NCBI GenBank assembly: GCA_963556145.1
Contig: OY744473.1
Span: 1,178,001-1,242,000 of the forward strand
Length of the DNA: 64,000 nt
Direction: 5' to 3'
From: Hygrocybe punicea
Taxonomy: Eukaryota > Basidiomycota > Agaricomycetes > Agaricales > Hygrophoraceae
A model generated the notes under the pieces. That model was not told where the DNA came from and did no database searches. It saw nothing but the letters and a program-made list of their open reading frames with translations. The position numbers and the translations under genes are program-made. Shown piece by piece: positions 35,575 through 47,746 of this stretch; the stretch's first letter is position 1; every line of letters starts with the position of its first letter.

Positions 35575-37325
35575 ATGTTTGCCGATACCACATCGGGTTC
35601 TGCTGAAATTGACCTTGTCGGTGGGCCATTCGCGGTAATCGAATCTGACCCCGGTTTATCCACTTTGGTCCCTATAAACGAGAGAGAGCGATCTGACCTT
35701 CCCCTGATTTAGGTGTGTTCACAAGCCTTACGCGCCATCTTGGCATACGTGGTCTCGAAGTGGTTGAACTCTACGATATCGAACCATGGGCGGTGCATCA
35801 CCTGAACCCCCGAGGCCTCATTTTCTGTTTCCTCTGGCAGAAGGACAGACACCGTCCTGCGGACTTTGACGATCCCGCTGCGGGGCGGGTTTGGTTCGCG
35901 AATCAACTCATTGATGATGCATGTGCATCCCAAGCTATTCTCAATGTTGTTCTCAATTGTCCGGATGTCGACGTTGGATCAGACTTGGAGAGTTTCCGAA
36001 GAGAGACAGAGAAGATGTCGGCGACGGTTCGTTTCTTGGGTCTTTTTTCTCGTTGTTGTTAATAGAACCTGATGAGCAGAAATTGTTTCTGTAGATGAAA
36101 GGGCTCGCCATTTCCAACTTTCCATTAGTGCGACGAGTCCATAATGCACTCGCCCGGTATGTGTAATTCACGGAATACTGGCTACAAATTCGGTCGTTTA
36201 CCCCTTCTGAGGCCTGCCGACGTCCGAGGAGCCACATTTATAGTTGCGCAGACGACACTTGACAATCTGTCGTCAAAATCCAGTACAAGTCGCACCACCA
36301 ACCCCGCGAAACGGCGAAAGGCCTCTCAAGCGGCCACTGGTGTCACGAAAACTGCAAAGAAACCAAGACGAAAACCGGCCGCTGAGACAACTCAGAACGA
36401 AGAGAGCTACCATTTCATTGGATACGTCCCTGCTTACGGAAAAGTTTGGGAACTCGACGGTCTTAAATCCGGGCCTCTTGAGGTTGGGGAATTACCGTGT
36501 GAACCATCTTCCTCATCTACGAGTGCGTCAAAGACGAATGGATGGATGGATATAGTACGTCCTGCGCTGAGAATGAAGATGAAGAAGTATGGTGGCACCT
36601 CGGGAGGAAACAACATCAGGTTCAGCCTTCTAGCCCTCGTTGATGACCAGTATCAGGCAGCCAGCGATGACTTCGAACTTTTGAAGAGAGAAAAACGGGT
36701 ACTTGAGCGAAGATTGGACGAGGCACATCCCGGTGGATGGGAAAGCAAGGTAGGTTACTTCCCTCCAACTTCTGTCTCTTGGCGCGGCTACGTATTTATT
36801 TCAACCCGTCACTCTCACACACACATTCACACACATACACACTTGTTCCAACCCTCATCTTCACAGGTAGACCCCCACATTCTAGCTCTTGCCACCGAAG
36901 CATTTTCGACGTCGGTACAATCGACTGCGGATGGTGCCGCATTCGCTGCAGACTTTGGGTCGCGTGGGTTGCAAAAGGACATAGCCATTCTGGACATGCC
37001 TGAACGAAATCTAATCAGCGCTTGGGAGGGTTGTGTAAAAGCTGCTCTGCCTGCCCGAATCAGGGTCGAGGACGAGATTACAAAATCAATCCGCGCTCAT
37101 GTGCGTTTCAGTACTACCACTTTATAACTCCCCTCACACTTGATTTTATGTGTTTTGTTTTGTTTTTCAACTGCAAAATTAATAATCTGTAATAATCTTG
37201 TCATGATCCAGACTGATCATATCAAACGAACGCACGACTACGAACCGTTCATCCGACAATTCGTAACATGTCTACACAATGAAGATCTCCTTAATCCATT
37301 GCTAGAAGGGAAGGATATTTGGTGA
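35575..37325 (+). CDS. UCHL5: Ubiquitin C-terminal hydrolase, UCH37/UCHL5 type
   Basis: Six exons (35575-35653, 35713-36026, 36095-36156, 36212-36749, 36867-37100, 37212-37325) give 446 residues with consistent phases. UCH domain: oxyanion Gln91 in FANQ, catalytic Cys97 in DDACASQ, His219 in SYHFIGYVP, Asp234 in WELDGL. The spacing matches human UCHL5 (Q-C 6, H-D 15). A Lys/Arg-rich insertion (about residues 184-206) lies before the His and could be a nuclear signal. The C-terminal ULD-like helices end KRTHDYEPFIRQF, the segment that docks on the proteasome Rpn13 adaptor or on INO80 in other eukaryotes. It removes ubiquitin from proteasome-bound chains. The first donor (GTTTAT) is weak, so the first 26 residues are less certain. 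Confidence 0.94.
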
Positions 37326-37536
37326 CGGGCATTGCTAGAAACAATAGGAAGAAAGAAGAAAAGGTTCCAAAAGTATTCAAGGATTTTTGGGATGTACGTA
37401 GTTTTGCTGGTGCCCTATGCCAGAGCGAGCGCAGGCAAAAGGGCAATGAATGTGAGGGTCTTCAGGCCAACTAATAAGTACTTGGCCAACTATCATCTCC
37501 CTTTCCGAGTCCTAAATTTATTTAGGCTCGGTCTTA

Positions 37537-38248
37537 CAGCGTATTCGGAAAAGCATGGCCAAGCCAACTTTTTATTTTATTTTGAATGTCCGACCGGTAG
37601 CCACCGACCTGCAGCGCGCGAATTTTGCACTGATTAGGAAATATAGACTTAGATAAGATTTGAATGTTTTGTATTGGATCTCATGAAATACTGTACCAAT
37701 TTACATGATGTGAGAGAGAAAGTTTATTTATTTTATGAGGGCTAGTCTCTCCCACATTTACTTCCCAAAAACTTTTAGTGTTTTGAAGGTTATAGGTGAG
37801 ATATTTTAGTGAATGTTGTCAAATACTTCCTGAGATCAAAGAAATGTATAAATAATTGTATGTGGTCTTTTAGCTCTCTGAACATAGAACAAGTTTCTCC
37901 TCAAAACCATGTTGACCTGAGCATTCCTTGTGGAGCTACTAACCTAACAAAATCAAGTGGATAACCTAAAATAATGATATTTTATCTATAACCTTTAAAA
38001 CACTAAAGGTTTTTGGGAAATAAATGTGGGAGAGACTAGCCCTCATAAAATAAATAAACTTTCTCTCTCACATCATGTAAATTGGTACAGTATTTCATGA
38101 GATCCAATACAAAACATTCAAATCTTATCTAAGTCTATATTTCCTAATCAGTGCAAAATTCGCGCGTTACTGCAGGTCGGTGGCTACCGGTTGGACATTC
38201 AAAAAAAAAAAAAAAAGTTGGCTTGGCCATGCTTTTCTGAATACGCTG
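37537..38248. mobile_element. Palindromic Tc1/mariner-like MITE
   Basis: Arms of roughly 300 bases run from CAGCGTATTCGGAAAAGC to its inverse, flanked by TA (37535-37536 and 38249-38250). A poly-A/T stretch of differing length interrupts each arm near the end. There is no coding content. It lies 210 bases after the UCHL5-like stop, so it may sit in that gene's 3' end. Confidence 0.82.
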
Positions 38249-38250
38249 TA

Positions 38251-39866
38251 ATGAGGACTGCGCCCCCAGGATTTTTTCAGCCATTATTGCAGCAAATGCC
38301 GCTATTTGTTCAGCTTTGTTTTAGACGTGGCGATCAACTTTATTAATTAATTAATTAATTATGAACCACTACTTCATCGGGAAAATGTGGATGAAATAAC
38401 ATGAGATTATAAATGATTAGCAGATAAATTATTGGGTGCCTTTCTGTAAGAATAAATATATTCTGGGGAATAAACGCGGTTCCAGTCAGGGTTGGAACCG
38501 TTATGATTACAAATAAGTCAAAAGATATCACAGGATAAATCAAAGGTAATGTGGGAACAAGAAGTGACAGGCCGAAGGTCGGCAAAAATCAAATCTGGTT
38601 ACTTTGGCAGGTCGGATCTTGAAAACATATCTTGTATTCTATTCAGAGGGATACCCCCCATGTACAGATTTCATGTTTATTCATTACATATATAGCCTGC
38701 TTTTGGAAATGGAGTCTAAATACTTTTCCAGGGTCTTTGCGGTATTGGAATTGTGTCCCACTATGGTGAAAATCTATGATTCCTGAATATATTTATTGTT
38801 ACGGACAGGCACCATTTGAATAATATATATAACTATTATACATTGTCTGGTAATGGAAGATATAGGACAGGTGAGTTTGTAGAAACTGCAAAGTGTGCCA
38901 GAATGAGTGAAATGACTATGTGGTACAAGACTTGCCAAAATTTGCCAAATATGTAAGTCTGGTAGCTCTCATCATACCTAGCAGAATTAGATACCTAGTA
39001 GGATGCGTCTGACTTACAATACTTGCTTGGATGGACATGATACCAAAATATATATCTGCATTTATAGAAGACAGTAGAGTTTGCAGAAATGGCAAAGTCT
39101 GCTGGATGGAGCAAAATGACAATATAATATAAGAGTTGCAGGCAGTGGTTGGCATATTAAGCATGGCAGGCGTGATAGGATCTACCTGAATGGCAGTACT
39201 TGCCTAGATCAACAAGGACATCAAACAGAAATATCCATCTGCATTTATAAAAGACAGTAGAGTTGGCAGAAATGGCAAAGTCTGCCAGATGGAGCAAAAT
39301 GACAGTGTAATACAAGAGTCGCAGGTAGCGGTCGGCATATTACAGTATGACAGGTGTGACAGGGTCCACCTGGGTGGCAGTATTTGCCCAGATCAACAAG
39401 GAAGACATGAATTTGAAGGCAGTTACCTATCCAGATAATATCAAATAGCATTGGTGAAAAATACAAGCTTGATAGTATTGATATGAAGCATATTAAGCTG
39501 TCAGATGTTGTAAGAATGGCAAATTTGATCAGATACAACTGTTTGACATTGCTTGTCCAGATATGTCAGAATGCCGGTTTGGATCAGTTTGCACCAGAAC
39601 CAGAGATATGGATGAGTTAGCACAAGGCTTACTGTTGCAGGTATTGTGTGGTAAGAACCAGCTGGCTTGGAAGAATAGTGTCGGAAGCTTCCTGCAATTC
39701 AGCGTCTTCACAGCTGTCATCTGAATGGCACCATAGATGAACAAATGGGATGGATTGCCTAATGTATGCTACATTTGGAATCCTATCAACGTATGGTACT
39801 ACATTGCAAATCTAATCTAATGGTAAAAATTACGTTCCCCAGGCCCTATCCCGCTAACTGAGGTGA
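38251..39866. other. Intergenic with a diverged tandem duplication
   Basis: AT-rich, no credible gene. A segment of about 182 bases (TTTATAGAAGACAGTAGAG onward) at about 39059-39240 recurs at about 39243-39410. A weaker partial copy lies near 38870-38960. Confidence 0.55.
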
Positions 39867-40702
39867 TCACTCAGTTGGAGCTGCAACCACAGCAGCTGCT
39901 TGTCTCTGGGCCGTCTTCTCCTTGATCTTTGCAAGAGCGCTATTCTTTGCAAGCAGCCGTTGAGCCAAGGTATAACTTGAAAAGATATGGCTTGTGAGGA
40001 TGGGCTTGTCATTAGATCCCACTGAGCAGTTGTCAACCTACTCACTGATTCCACCATACCATGAGGTTGTCAACCTCTTCCTTCTCTTCAATGTCCTCGA
40101 AAAGTTTCAAAATGCTACTGTAGAAGCGTTCGGAGTCTGTTACCGTGTCGGACCACGAAAAAACTGCAGAGGAGCTGAGGGCGAACCAAGTCTGGAGCGG
40201 ATTATATAACAGGTAATAGAAAAACAGAGGCAGGACCAGACAGACCTGAGTTGCAATGTAAGCAAGTGACGCTGGGGTGACACCTGTCATGCCATGGATT
40301 TGTGCATTCCCAGATCGCGTGGCCTTGTTCTTCTTGTCAATGGAACTTGGCGATGTGAATACCTGCTTATATGCCTGGAATGAGTTGGTAGATAACAGAG
40401 CAACGAAACAGAGAATAAAATACAACACACTGAAATGAGAATCGGACTTCTGAACAAGCCCTTCCACGGGTCCTCCAGATCATAATCATAACCTGCATAT
40501 AGGAAGACTGGCCATTGGTCACCGGAGACTACCATCTCTCCACTTCGCAGCTTCTCTTTAACTCTGCATAGATTAGTGTGAGGCAAGGACGAACTTGAAG
40601 GATAGATTGGATCCACTTACTCAGCATTGGCCCAATCCAAGCCTGCAGGGCAGAGCAGCACTCCTGTACCTGTACATTCATGGTGGAAACTGCGATCCAT
40701 CT
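39867..40702 (-). pseudogene. DUF6698-like fungal protein, 5' end cut by MITE
   Basis: Five exons with good GT-AG introns: 40702 to about 40622, then the exons containing VKEKLRSGEMVVSGDQWPVF, AYKQVFTSPSSIDKKNKATR, WFALSSSAVFSWSDTVTDSERF and the last exon ending QRQAAAVVAAPTE with stop 39869-39867. DDLEDPWKGLF-like (YDLEDPWKGLF here) and GNAQIHGMTGVTPASLAYIATQ are the conserved core of the DUF6698 proteins abundant in mushroom genomes; their function is unknown. The MITE at 40703-41074 interrupts the 5' part directly before MDRSFHHECTGTG. I could not identify the upstream exon on the other side. Confidence 0.62.
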
Positions 40703-41074
40703 TAGTGTTGCCACGACTATAGCCGATGTTTTTTGAAAAATTGCCTTTTTAGGCTAGTAAAATTAGCTAAAATTATGAAAATATTTGAGGAGATGGGCAA
40801 AGCCAAAAGCTGAGGGGTCACTTAAGGGTGCTAAGAATTTGGGGCTCAATTTTCAGAGTTATTCAAGGATAGCTGTTGGACTGTAGCTGACTACAGTCCA
40901 ACAGCTATCCTTGAATAACTCTGAAAATTGAGCCCCAAATTCTTAGCACCCTTAAGTGACCCCTCAGCTTTTGGCTTTGCCCATCTCCTCAAATATTTTC
41001 ATAATTTTAGCTAATTTTACTAGCCTAAAAAGGCAATTTTTCAAAAAACATCGGCTATAGTCGTGGCAACACTA
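40703..41074. mobile_element. Near-perfect palindromic hAT MITE (372 bases)
   Basis: One near-perfect hairpin starts TAGTGTTGCCACGACTATAG and ends in its inverse, with only CTGA-type spacing at the centre (about 40888). It is flanked by perfect octamers ATCCATCT at 40695-40702 and 41075-41082. End sequence TAGTG fits the hAT consensus. It inserted into the DUF6698-like gene. Confidence 0.92.
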
Positions 41075-41082
41075 ATCCATCT

Positions 41083-42431
41083 TGACATTGTGCCTGAGTG
41101 GTGGGCTGAGAGTTTGGCCTCAAGGTGTTATCCAATCCAATATAGGACCCTTGAGACTTTTCATGTCATCAGAGCGGGCGCTTGACACCCCCTTTTGTAT
41201 CTAAGGACAAATTTAGCCTTGATCAGTGGCAGAAGGATCTTGTTGACTGGATGTACCATTTCAGCTATACTCCCCATATCTTCCCTGTCACCATTCATGA
41301 GACGCTGCTCAAGACCTGGGATCATCTGCAACAATGCCTCGAAAACTCGGTGCTCCCTTCTCTGCCTGTGATGACAAACAGTTATGCACGGTTAAATTAG
41401 GGATGGAAGATTGAAGTGTGGAAGAGACAAACTCGTAAGTAAAAGCTTCATCCGGCTCTTCCACCAGTTCTCCCACTTGTAATAGACCATTGGTGAGAAG
41501 GACTGAAACACTGCATAATGCATGTATGGTCCGGCCAAAGTGATGGCCATGATGGACTAACGGATTAGCGAGACAGCTGAAAAGAGGGATAAGAGCAGTA
41601 AGTTTCCAAAAGGTTTGAAAATTCAACACTTATGGGCATTTTTTTGGCCCAAGTGTAAGGGCACCCACCCTTTTACGGCTTGTAGTGGCTCGGGTGTCCT
41701 CCTCCTCAGACATTCAATTTTAATTGATAGTGCACTAGGTCCAGGAAGACTTAAAAGAAGGAAGAGTCCAAAGGGAAAAGATTTGTGAGTTGACGAGTTG
41801 ACGATACTGCCAGAATTTACTGAATATATACGGCAAAGCTCTCAGGCACCAAGGCTTCTGACTCGACACTGACTCAGAATGACAAGTATTGACTCGATTA
41901 GACCAACTGGGACCACACATAGTCTGAGAATTGGACAGGTATAAATGCATCAGTTGATGGTGCTGGTATGTAGCAGTGACCCACCATACTCTGTGACTCA
42001 TGCCTTTGATCCATAGTAGTACTCGTAGTCGCATCTATCTCCATCAAATCCGTACTTCGACCAATACTGTCCTCCAATTCGATCACAATAAGGGCTATGG
42101 GCTGAAGGTTTGGAAATGGTGTGTCCTGATGCTTCATTAATGTGTTAGAATGCATAAGCTGATTCTTGATAGGCTGGTAAATGCAGACGGTGAACGAGTC
42201 CCACCCTTGGAGTTGCCCAATCACTGCCTTTCTCATTGGTTCCATGGTCCATGCTGCATTTGCCCAGTGACCAGAGTCTTAGCCCTAGGGCAGTCCCAAT
42301 TTATAGAAGCAGCTATCTTGATGGTCAGGACTGGTCGCCTTGCTGGACAGTATGTTGCTTGTTGTGCGTGTGGTAGACGTGGATATATGAGTGAGTTTCA
42401 GCAGGTTCTGACATTAAGAAAGGAATACTGA
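41083..42431. other. No confident gene; two protein-like fragments
   Basis: A plus frame at 41182-41397 (KFSLDQWQKDLVDWMYHFSY...) and another at 42150-42428 (Cys-rich, CCICPVTRV, CCACGRRGY) look more protein-like than chance. Neither has intron support or a family I can name. Confidence 0.3.
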
Positions 42432-44699
42432 CCTTGAGTGGAAGTTCACATTGAACGCCTATATAGCAAGATTGGAGTGCCGGTGCAGTCCTATCCATCG
42501 AGAGGTTGGCATTTCAACATTGTTGAAGTCATGATCATTGATTTCCAGATGCAATACAGATCCTAGAGAACCGCACTTGCCCACATATAAACAATCAGTC
42601 AGTAATGATGCTGAACCAAATCAAAATAGGGGATCCTCACAGCATTGTCTCCGATGGTCTGATGTATTAAGTGGTGAATTTTTCGCATACCAAGTCAGTT
42701 AGCCAGACACTGAAGAACTGAATCAGACATCAACCTGAATAATTCTACATTGGTGGACATTCCTTCACCCCGGAAACCAATGCGTGGTCATCATATTCCC
42801 TCTACATCACCTGAATTACTCCAATTATTGCAACTCAATTCTCCAGTTTGGCCAGGTTTGAAGGAATCCGACTTTCACGCCTTGTTTGTGAGGTGCACCT
42901 GTGGCTTGATCATGACATGAAAGGCCTTCAAGAACCATTACTGCCCAATGTTATGTGAATGTTTGTTTCACCAAGAATTACCGGAGTTGACTTTGTTCAG
43001 GTACCTTCTTGTTGTTTGTGGGTTTCTAATATCCAAATAACCTATCAGGAAGGGGTTTGTGGGTATATGTAATATATGAATCAATAGAATGTAATAGTGA
43101 GGTCTCTTCAATTAAGAATTGAGACTTTGAGTGGGTGTAGATGATGGTTGATAAGTGTGATGTACTGAAATAATATATATTTACAACTGGAATATAAAAC
43201 GTGGATTAATAGCAATATTCACCAATTTAATATGAATTGTTTTGGTTACAGGGCCTATTCAATCAAGAGTATCTCTGGGTATTATAATATCTGACTTAAA
43301 TCTGAAGCTTCAAACACACATTGGCTACTAGTTCAGGGATATTTTTAATACCTTTTGAATACTCTATTTTGTTTAGGATGAAACCTTAACCTTAGAAATA
43401 TATCTAGCTGACTAATGCTGACTAATGAACTGATTGAACTGAGTGAACTGAGTGAATTCTCCTTAATGACAAGGGGAACTCAGAGAATGATAGAATAAGA
43501 GTGAACTAGACTGAATTACAAGCACTAGCTACTACAATGAGTAACTACTAGTACTAAAAGGATGAGGGATCACACTGTGTGAACCCAACTAAGACTGACT
43601 ACTGATTGGTAAGGGGGGAAATCCTACTGACTACTGGAATTTGGGGGCCCTATTTATACTGTTGGAGAACAATGGGGGACTGAGAACAATGGGAAAGTGA
43701 GAACAATGGGACTGAGTCATGAGAACAATGGATGGCATCAAAGAGGCTGTGAACGATGGGCTCTATCTCCATTTGGACTGTTTAGAATAATAGACTGATC
43801 AGAACAATAGACCTCCATTGTCTTTATGTAAGCAGACTATCACAATCACTCTCTGATGTATCCTATCTTATCATTGTCTTATCATCCTCTTGTTCACATC
43901 TTATCTTATCATTTCCCATTATCTAGCTGAGCTGCTTTTGATCAATACAAGTAAACAAGATTTGTAATCAATCCATTACTGTTAACATAGGTAAGAATGC
44001 TAGTTGGGCTTGTCTCCTTGCATGTGTAATACAGAGAAATATAATAAATACTAATGAGTGGGGGATGTGCCTCTGTGCACCATATATAAATGGCTAGGTC
44101 TGGGCATTGCTAGTGAAGCCATAATAAATGATATAAAGGTAAGCATATATGCTATTTGTGTCTGTTCACTAGCATGCGTAATGTGGAAAGGCATAGAATG
44201 GGTACTAATGTAGGTGTCGTTCTATACGGTGGATTCTCAAACTCAGGGTCAGACTCTAATTTGCCAAGCCGTGGGAACAATTTTGTGAAACTATGGGAAC
44301 AATTTTGAAGCCCTGGGAATAATTATGAAACCGTGTGACTGGGCGGAGTTGAGTGTGAGAATTTGTTGTCCCAATCAGCAAGAACAATAAGGCAGCCGGA
44401 TCAGAGCAGCCAATTTGGAAATGGGTAGTGTTATATCATGTTGGTATTGCAATTGCAATTGGTTTCTGATAATGATCACATGCATTCATAATGCAATGTG
44501 CCGTGTATGAATGAACAATATGTAAGTGGTATCTGTCATGTAGCCACATCTACTGTGTGTAATAGAATTGTTGATAATGAAATGAGGTCAAACAGTGTCC
44601 ATTGTACACTTGTCACACAGGTCCAAATGTGTGCGGTGAGTGTTTGGTAGGTGTCCCAGCTTTAATCTGGCGCAGTTGTTTGCACAAACATCTGTACGG
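42432..44699. other. AT-rich non-coding stretch
   Basis: No open frame of note over 2.2 kb. A short repeat GAGAACAATGGG recurs four or more times at 43664-43760, and ACTGAGTGA repeats occur near 43435-43455. It is probably degraded transposon DNA. Confidence 0.5.
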
Positions 44700-45064
44700 T
44701 GTTTTGGTGGACATGTTCAGTGCATGTAAGTAAACCGGTGGGACCAGATATATGACACCGAACACATCGAACATGTTCGGTGTGTTCGGTGGACATGTTC
44801 GGTGCAGGTCAGTGAACTGGTATGACCAGATATACTATGCTAAACACATTGAACATGTTCGGTGTGTTTGGTGAAGATGTTCGGTGCATGTCAGTAAACT
44901 GGTATGACCAGATATACTACACCAAACACATCGAACATGTGCGGTGTGTTTGGTGGACATGTTCGGTGCATGTCAGTAAACTAGAATGACCAGATATACG
45001 ACACCGAACACATCGAACATGTTCGGTGTGTTTGGTGGACATGTTCGGTGCATGTCAGTAAACT
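44700..45064. repeat. 82-base tandem array with internal palindromes
   Basis: About 4.4 copies of a unit containing GACCAGATATACGACACCG, then CATCGAACATGTTCGGTG, then GACATGTTCGGTGCATG. Each unit holds a near-perfect palindrome of about 38 bases centred on CATG (arms ACCGAACACATCGAA and TTCGGTGTGTTCGGT). The array ends abruptly in the Helitron helicase frame. Confidence 0.85.
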
Positions 45065-47541
45065 ATTCATCTCGTTCCCTTGCACAAGTACGTGCCAATC
45101 TTGATGGTGTGGATTACATTTTCATTGATGAGGTGTCAATGTTATCTTGCAGAGATATGTATAAAATCAGTGCTCAGTGTGCAAAAGCACGTGGTGTTTA
45201 TGATGAACCCTTTGGTGGCATTAATATGATATTTGCAGGAGATTTTGGCCAACTTCCATCAGCTATGAGTGGTGCTCCTTTATACTCTGGAACCGTTGGT
45301 GTCCAAATCAATTCCAGTCAAACTATAGCAAATCAGGAAGTGGCTATAGGCAAAGCTCTTTGGCATCAAATAACAACAGTTGTTATATTACGTGAAAATA
45401 TGAGACAAACCAATCAGTCAGAAGAAGATGTCCAACTGAGGCTTGCTTTGGAAAACATGAGATACAAAGCATGTACTCCCAAAGATATTGCATTTCTTCG
45501 TACTCGTGTTGCAGGAAAAGGTCCAAATGATCCAAAATTAGCCCAAAAGAAATTCAGGAATGTGTCAGTTATAACTGCATTGAATGCACAAAAAGACAAA
45601 ATCAATGAACTTGGTATTCAACGTTTTGCTGCTGAAAATAGGAGACCATTAACATCATTCTATTCCATAGACAGATGGAATGATCCTACTAGTTCCAATA
45701 GCAAAAGAAAATCTCATCACATGTCAACAATTTTGGATCCTATTCGACACACAAAGATATTGGAACCTTCACTCCAAAAGCTACTTTGGAGCCAACCACA
45801 TGCATCATCCTCTGATCATATACCAGGAAGATTGGACTTATGTGTAGGCATGCCAGTGATGCTGAGGAACAATGATGCAACAGAGTGCTGCATTACCAAA
45901 GGAGCAGAGGGCATAGTTGTGGGTCGGCAGAGTGCAATAGGTCCTGAGCAACAAACTGTACTGGACACTTTATTTGTCAGATTATTGAATCCTCCAAAAA
46001 AAATTAACATAGAAGGACTTCCTGAAAATGTTGTGCCGATTACAAAACATGTCACTTCCACCATGTGCTCATTACCCAATGATGATGTGATATCTTTGTC
46101 AAGAGAACAAGTGTTGGTACTACCTAATTTTGCAATGACTGATTATGCATGTCAAGGACGTACTCGTCCTAACAATGTAGTTGACCTCAGTAGTTGTAGA
46201 AACCACCAATCCTATTATACTTGCTTATCAAGAAGTGCTTCTGCAGCAGGAACTATCATCATGCAAGGCTTTGATCCTAAAGTAATTACTGGGGGTGCTT
46301 CTGGATATCTCAGGCAGGAATTCAGAGAATTAGAACTGCTTGATGAGATTACCAAACTGAAATATCAAGGACTCTTACCAGACCATGTCAAGGGAGATCA
46401 GCGAAATTCTATCATTGATCAATTTAGAAAATGGAAAGGAAAGTCATATATTCCAAAAAACATTCATCATGCTATCGCATGGAAAGCCACGGAGCAACTA
46501 AATCAATACACAACACAGCCCTCTCCATGGCAATTAATTAAACCTATGAACAAAAATCAAAAGGCAGATTTCAGAAACCTCAACTTTGTTCCTGCAAAAG
46601 GAACTGTTCCAATCACTGTCACTCATAAAAATTCGACGGCCAATGTATTGCAAAATAAAAAACGAAAATTACAACAAGTTGTAAGTTCATCTTCCATAGT
46701 GAAAAAAAGACGAAAAACAAGTACTATTGAATTAAATGAACCAAAAGGGTTTATATGGGATGCGGAAGATTGGAGCTGTGCTTATGATTCACTCTTTACA
46801 ATATTACTAGCAATATGGAATGAAGATCCATCAAGTTGGAAAAAAAGATTCAATAGCATCAATGAAATATTAAAGATTTTGAGCTTAGGATTCAAACGAT
46901 CCAAGAATCACACAACAGATTTAGAAACAGTTAGAAATACAATCAGACATTTATTGCATCAAGATAAACCCGAAATATTTCCTTATGGTCAAGTTGGCAT
47001 TGCCATAAGTGATTTGGCCCATTATATAATGAAAGCAAATGAACCAATGACTTCAACTTGTCTTAAATGTATCAATTGTGAAAACATAACCATTCTGGAA
47101 AATGATAGATGTGACGCCATCTTTCATTGTTCATATTCATTTTCTGGAACAATCTCAACATGTCTTGCTCAAATCATAGTTAATAGACAACGGCACAAAT
47201 GTCAATTGTGTTGGGGAGAGATTACTAAATTTATTGCATTTAACAAAATTCCACCTCTAATCATGTTTACAGTTGACTCTATTGAGAATTTAATAATTAG
47301 TCAAGTTATAAACTTGTCAATTGATGACATATCCACTGCTTACACATTGAGAGGAATTGTGTACTTTGGTGATGCACATTTTACTGCCCGCATATTCATC
47401 AACAGTATGGTATGGTTTCATGATGGTATATCAACCAGATCAATTTGTATTAATGAAGGTGATATAGATGACTTTTCAAATATTAATTTATTGTCATGTA
47501 ATGGTAATAATGCTGTACTGTTTATATATGCTCAATCTTAA
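44986..47541 (+). pseudogene. 5'-truncated Helitron (Pif1-type) helicase with C-terminal cysteine-peptidase-like domain
   Basis: An uninterrupted frame of 851 codons. Residues 1-26 come from the tandem array; helicase homology starts near residue 27. Visible Pif1 motifs: II FIDEVSML (46-53), III AGDFGQLPS (84-92), ILRENMRQ, VITALNAQKDKI, and the C-terminal SCRNHQSYYTCLSRS. Walker A, and the Rep (HUH) nuclease expected upstream in Helitron RepHel proteins, are absent, so it cannot be a working helicase. After a Lys-rich linker, a USP/papain-like domain begins: WSCAYDSLFTIL (Cys598), CX2C pairs around CLKCINC and CQLCWGEI, and a His box YFGDAHFTARIF (His798) before WFHDG. Such a C-terminal domain occurs on Agaricomycete Helitron helicases; its role is unknown. 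The open frame suggests recent truncation. Confidence 0.83.
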
Positions 47542-47746
47542 TATGTGTTCTCTTGCTAAAAGAAGGGACGAGTAACATGCCATGCAAAGCAATGGCCCAC
47601 ACCCCACTAGTAACAATGTATACAAATCTGATCATGTAGAGGGGTCAATGGGACCAGGGAACAATGACAATTGCGGGAGACTCAAGAGCACTGCAGATAA
47701 TGAAGACAAAGCTTACAGCCTGAACACAAGACAGCACCAAACACCT

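Noticed and set aside
44986..45064. The first 26 codons of the helicase frame as a genuine N-terminus
   Set aside because: They are the last unit of the 82-base array and have no helicase similarity.
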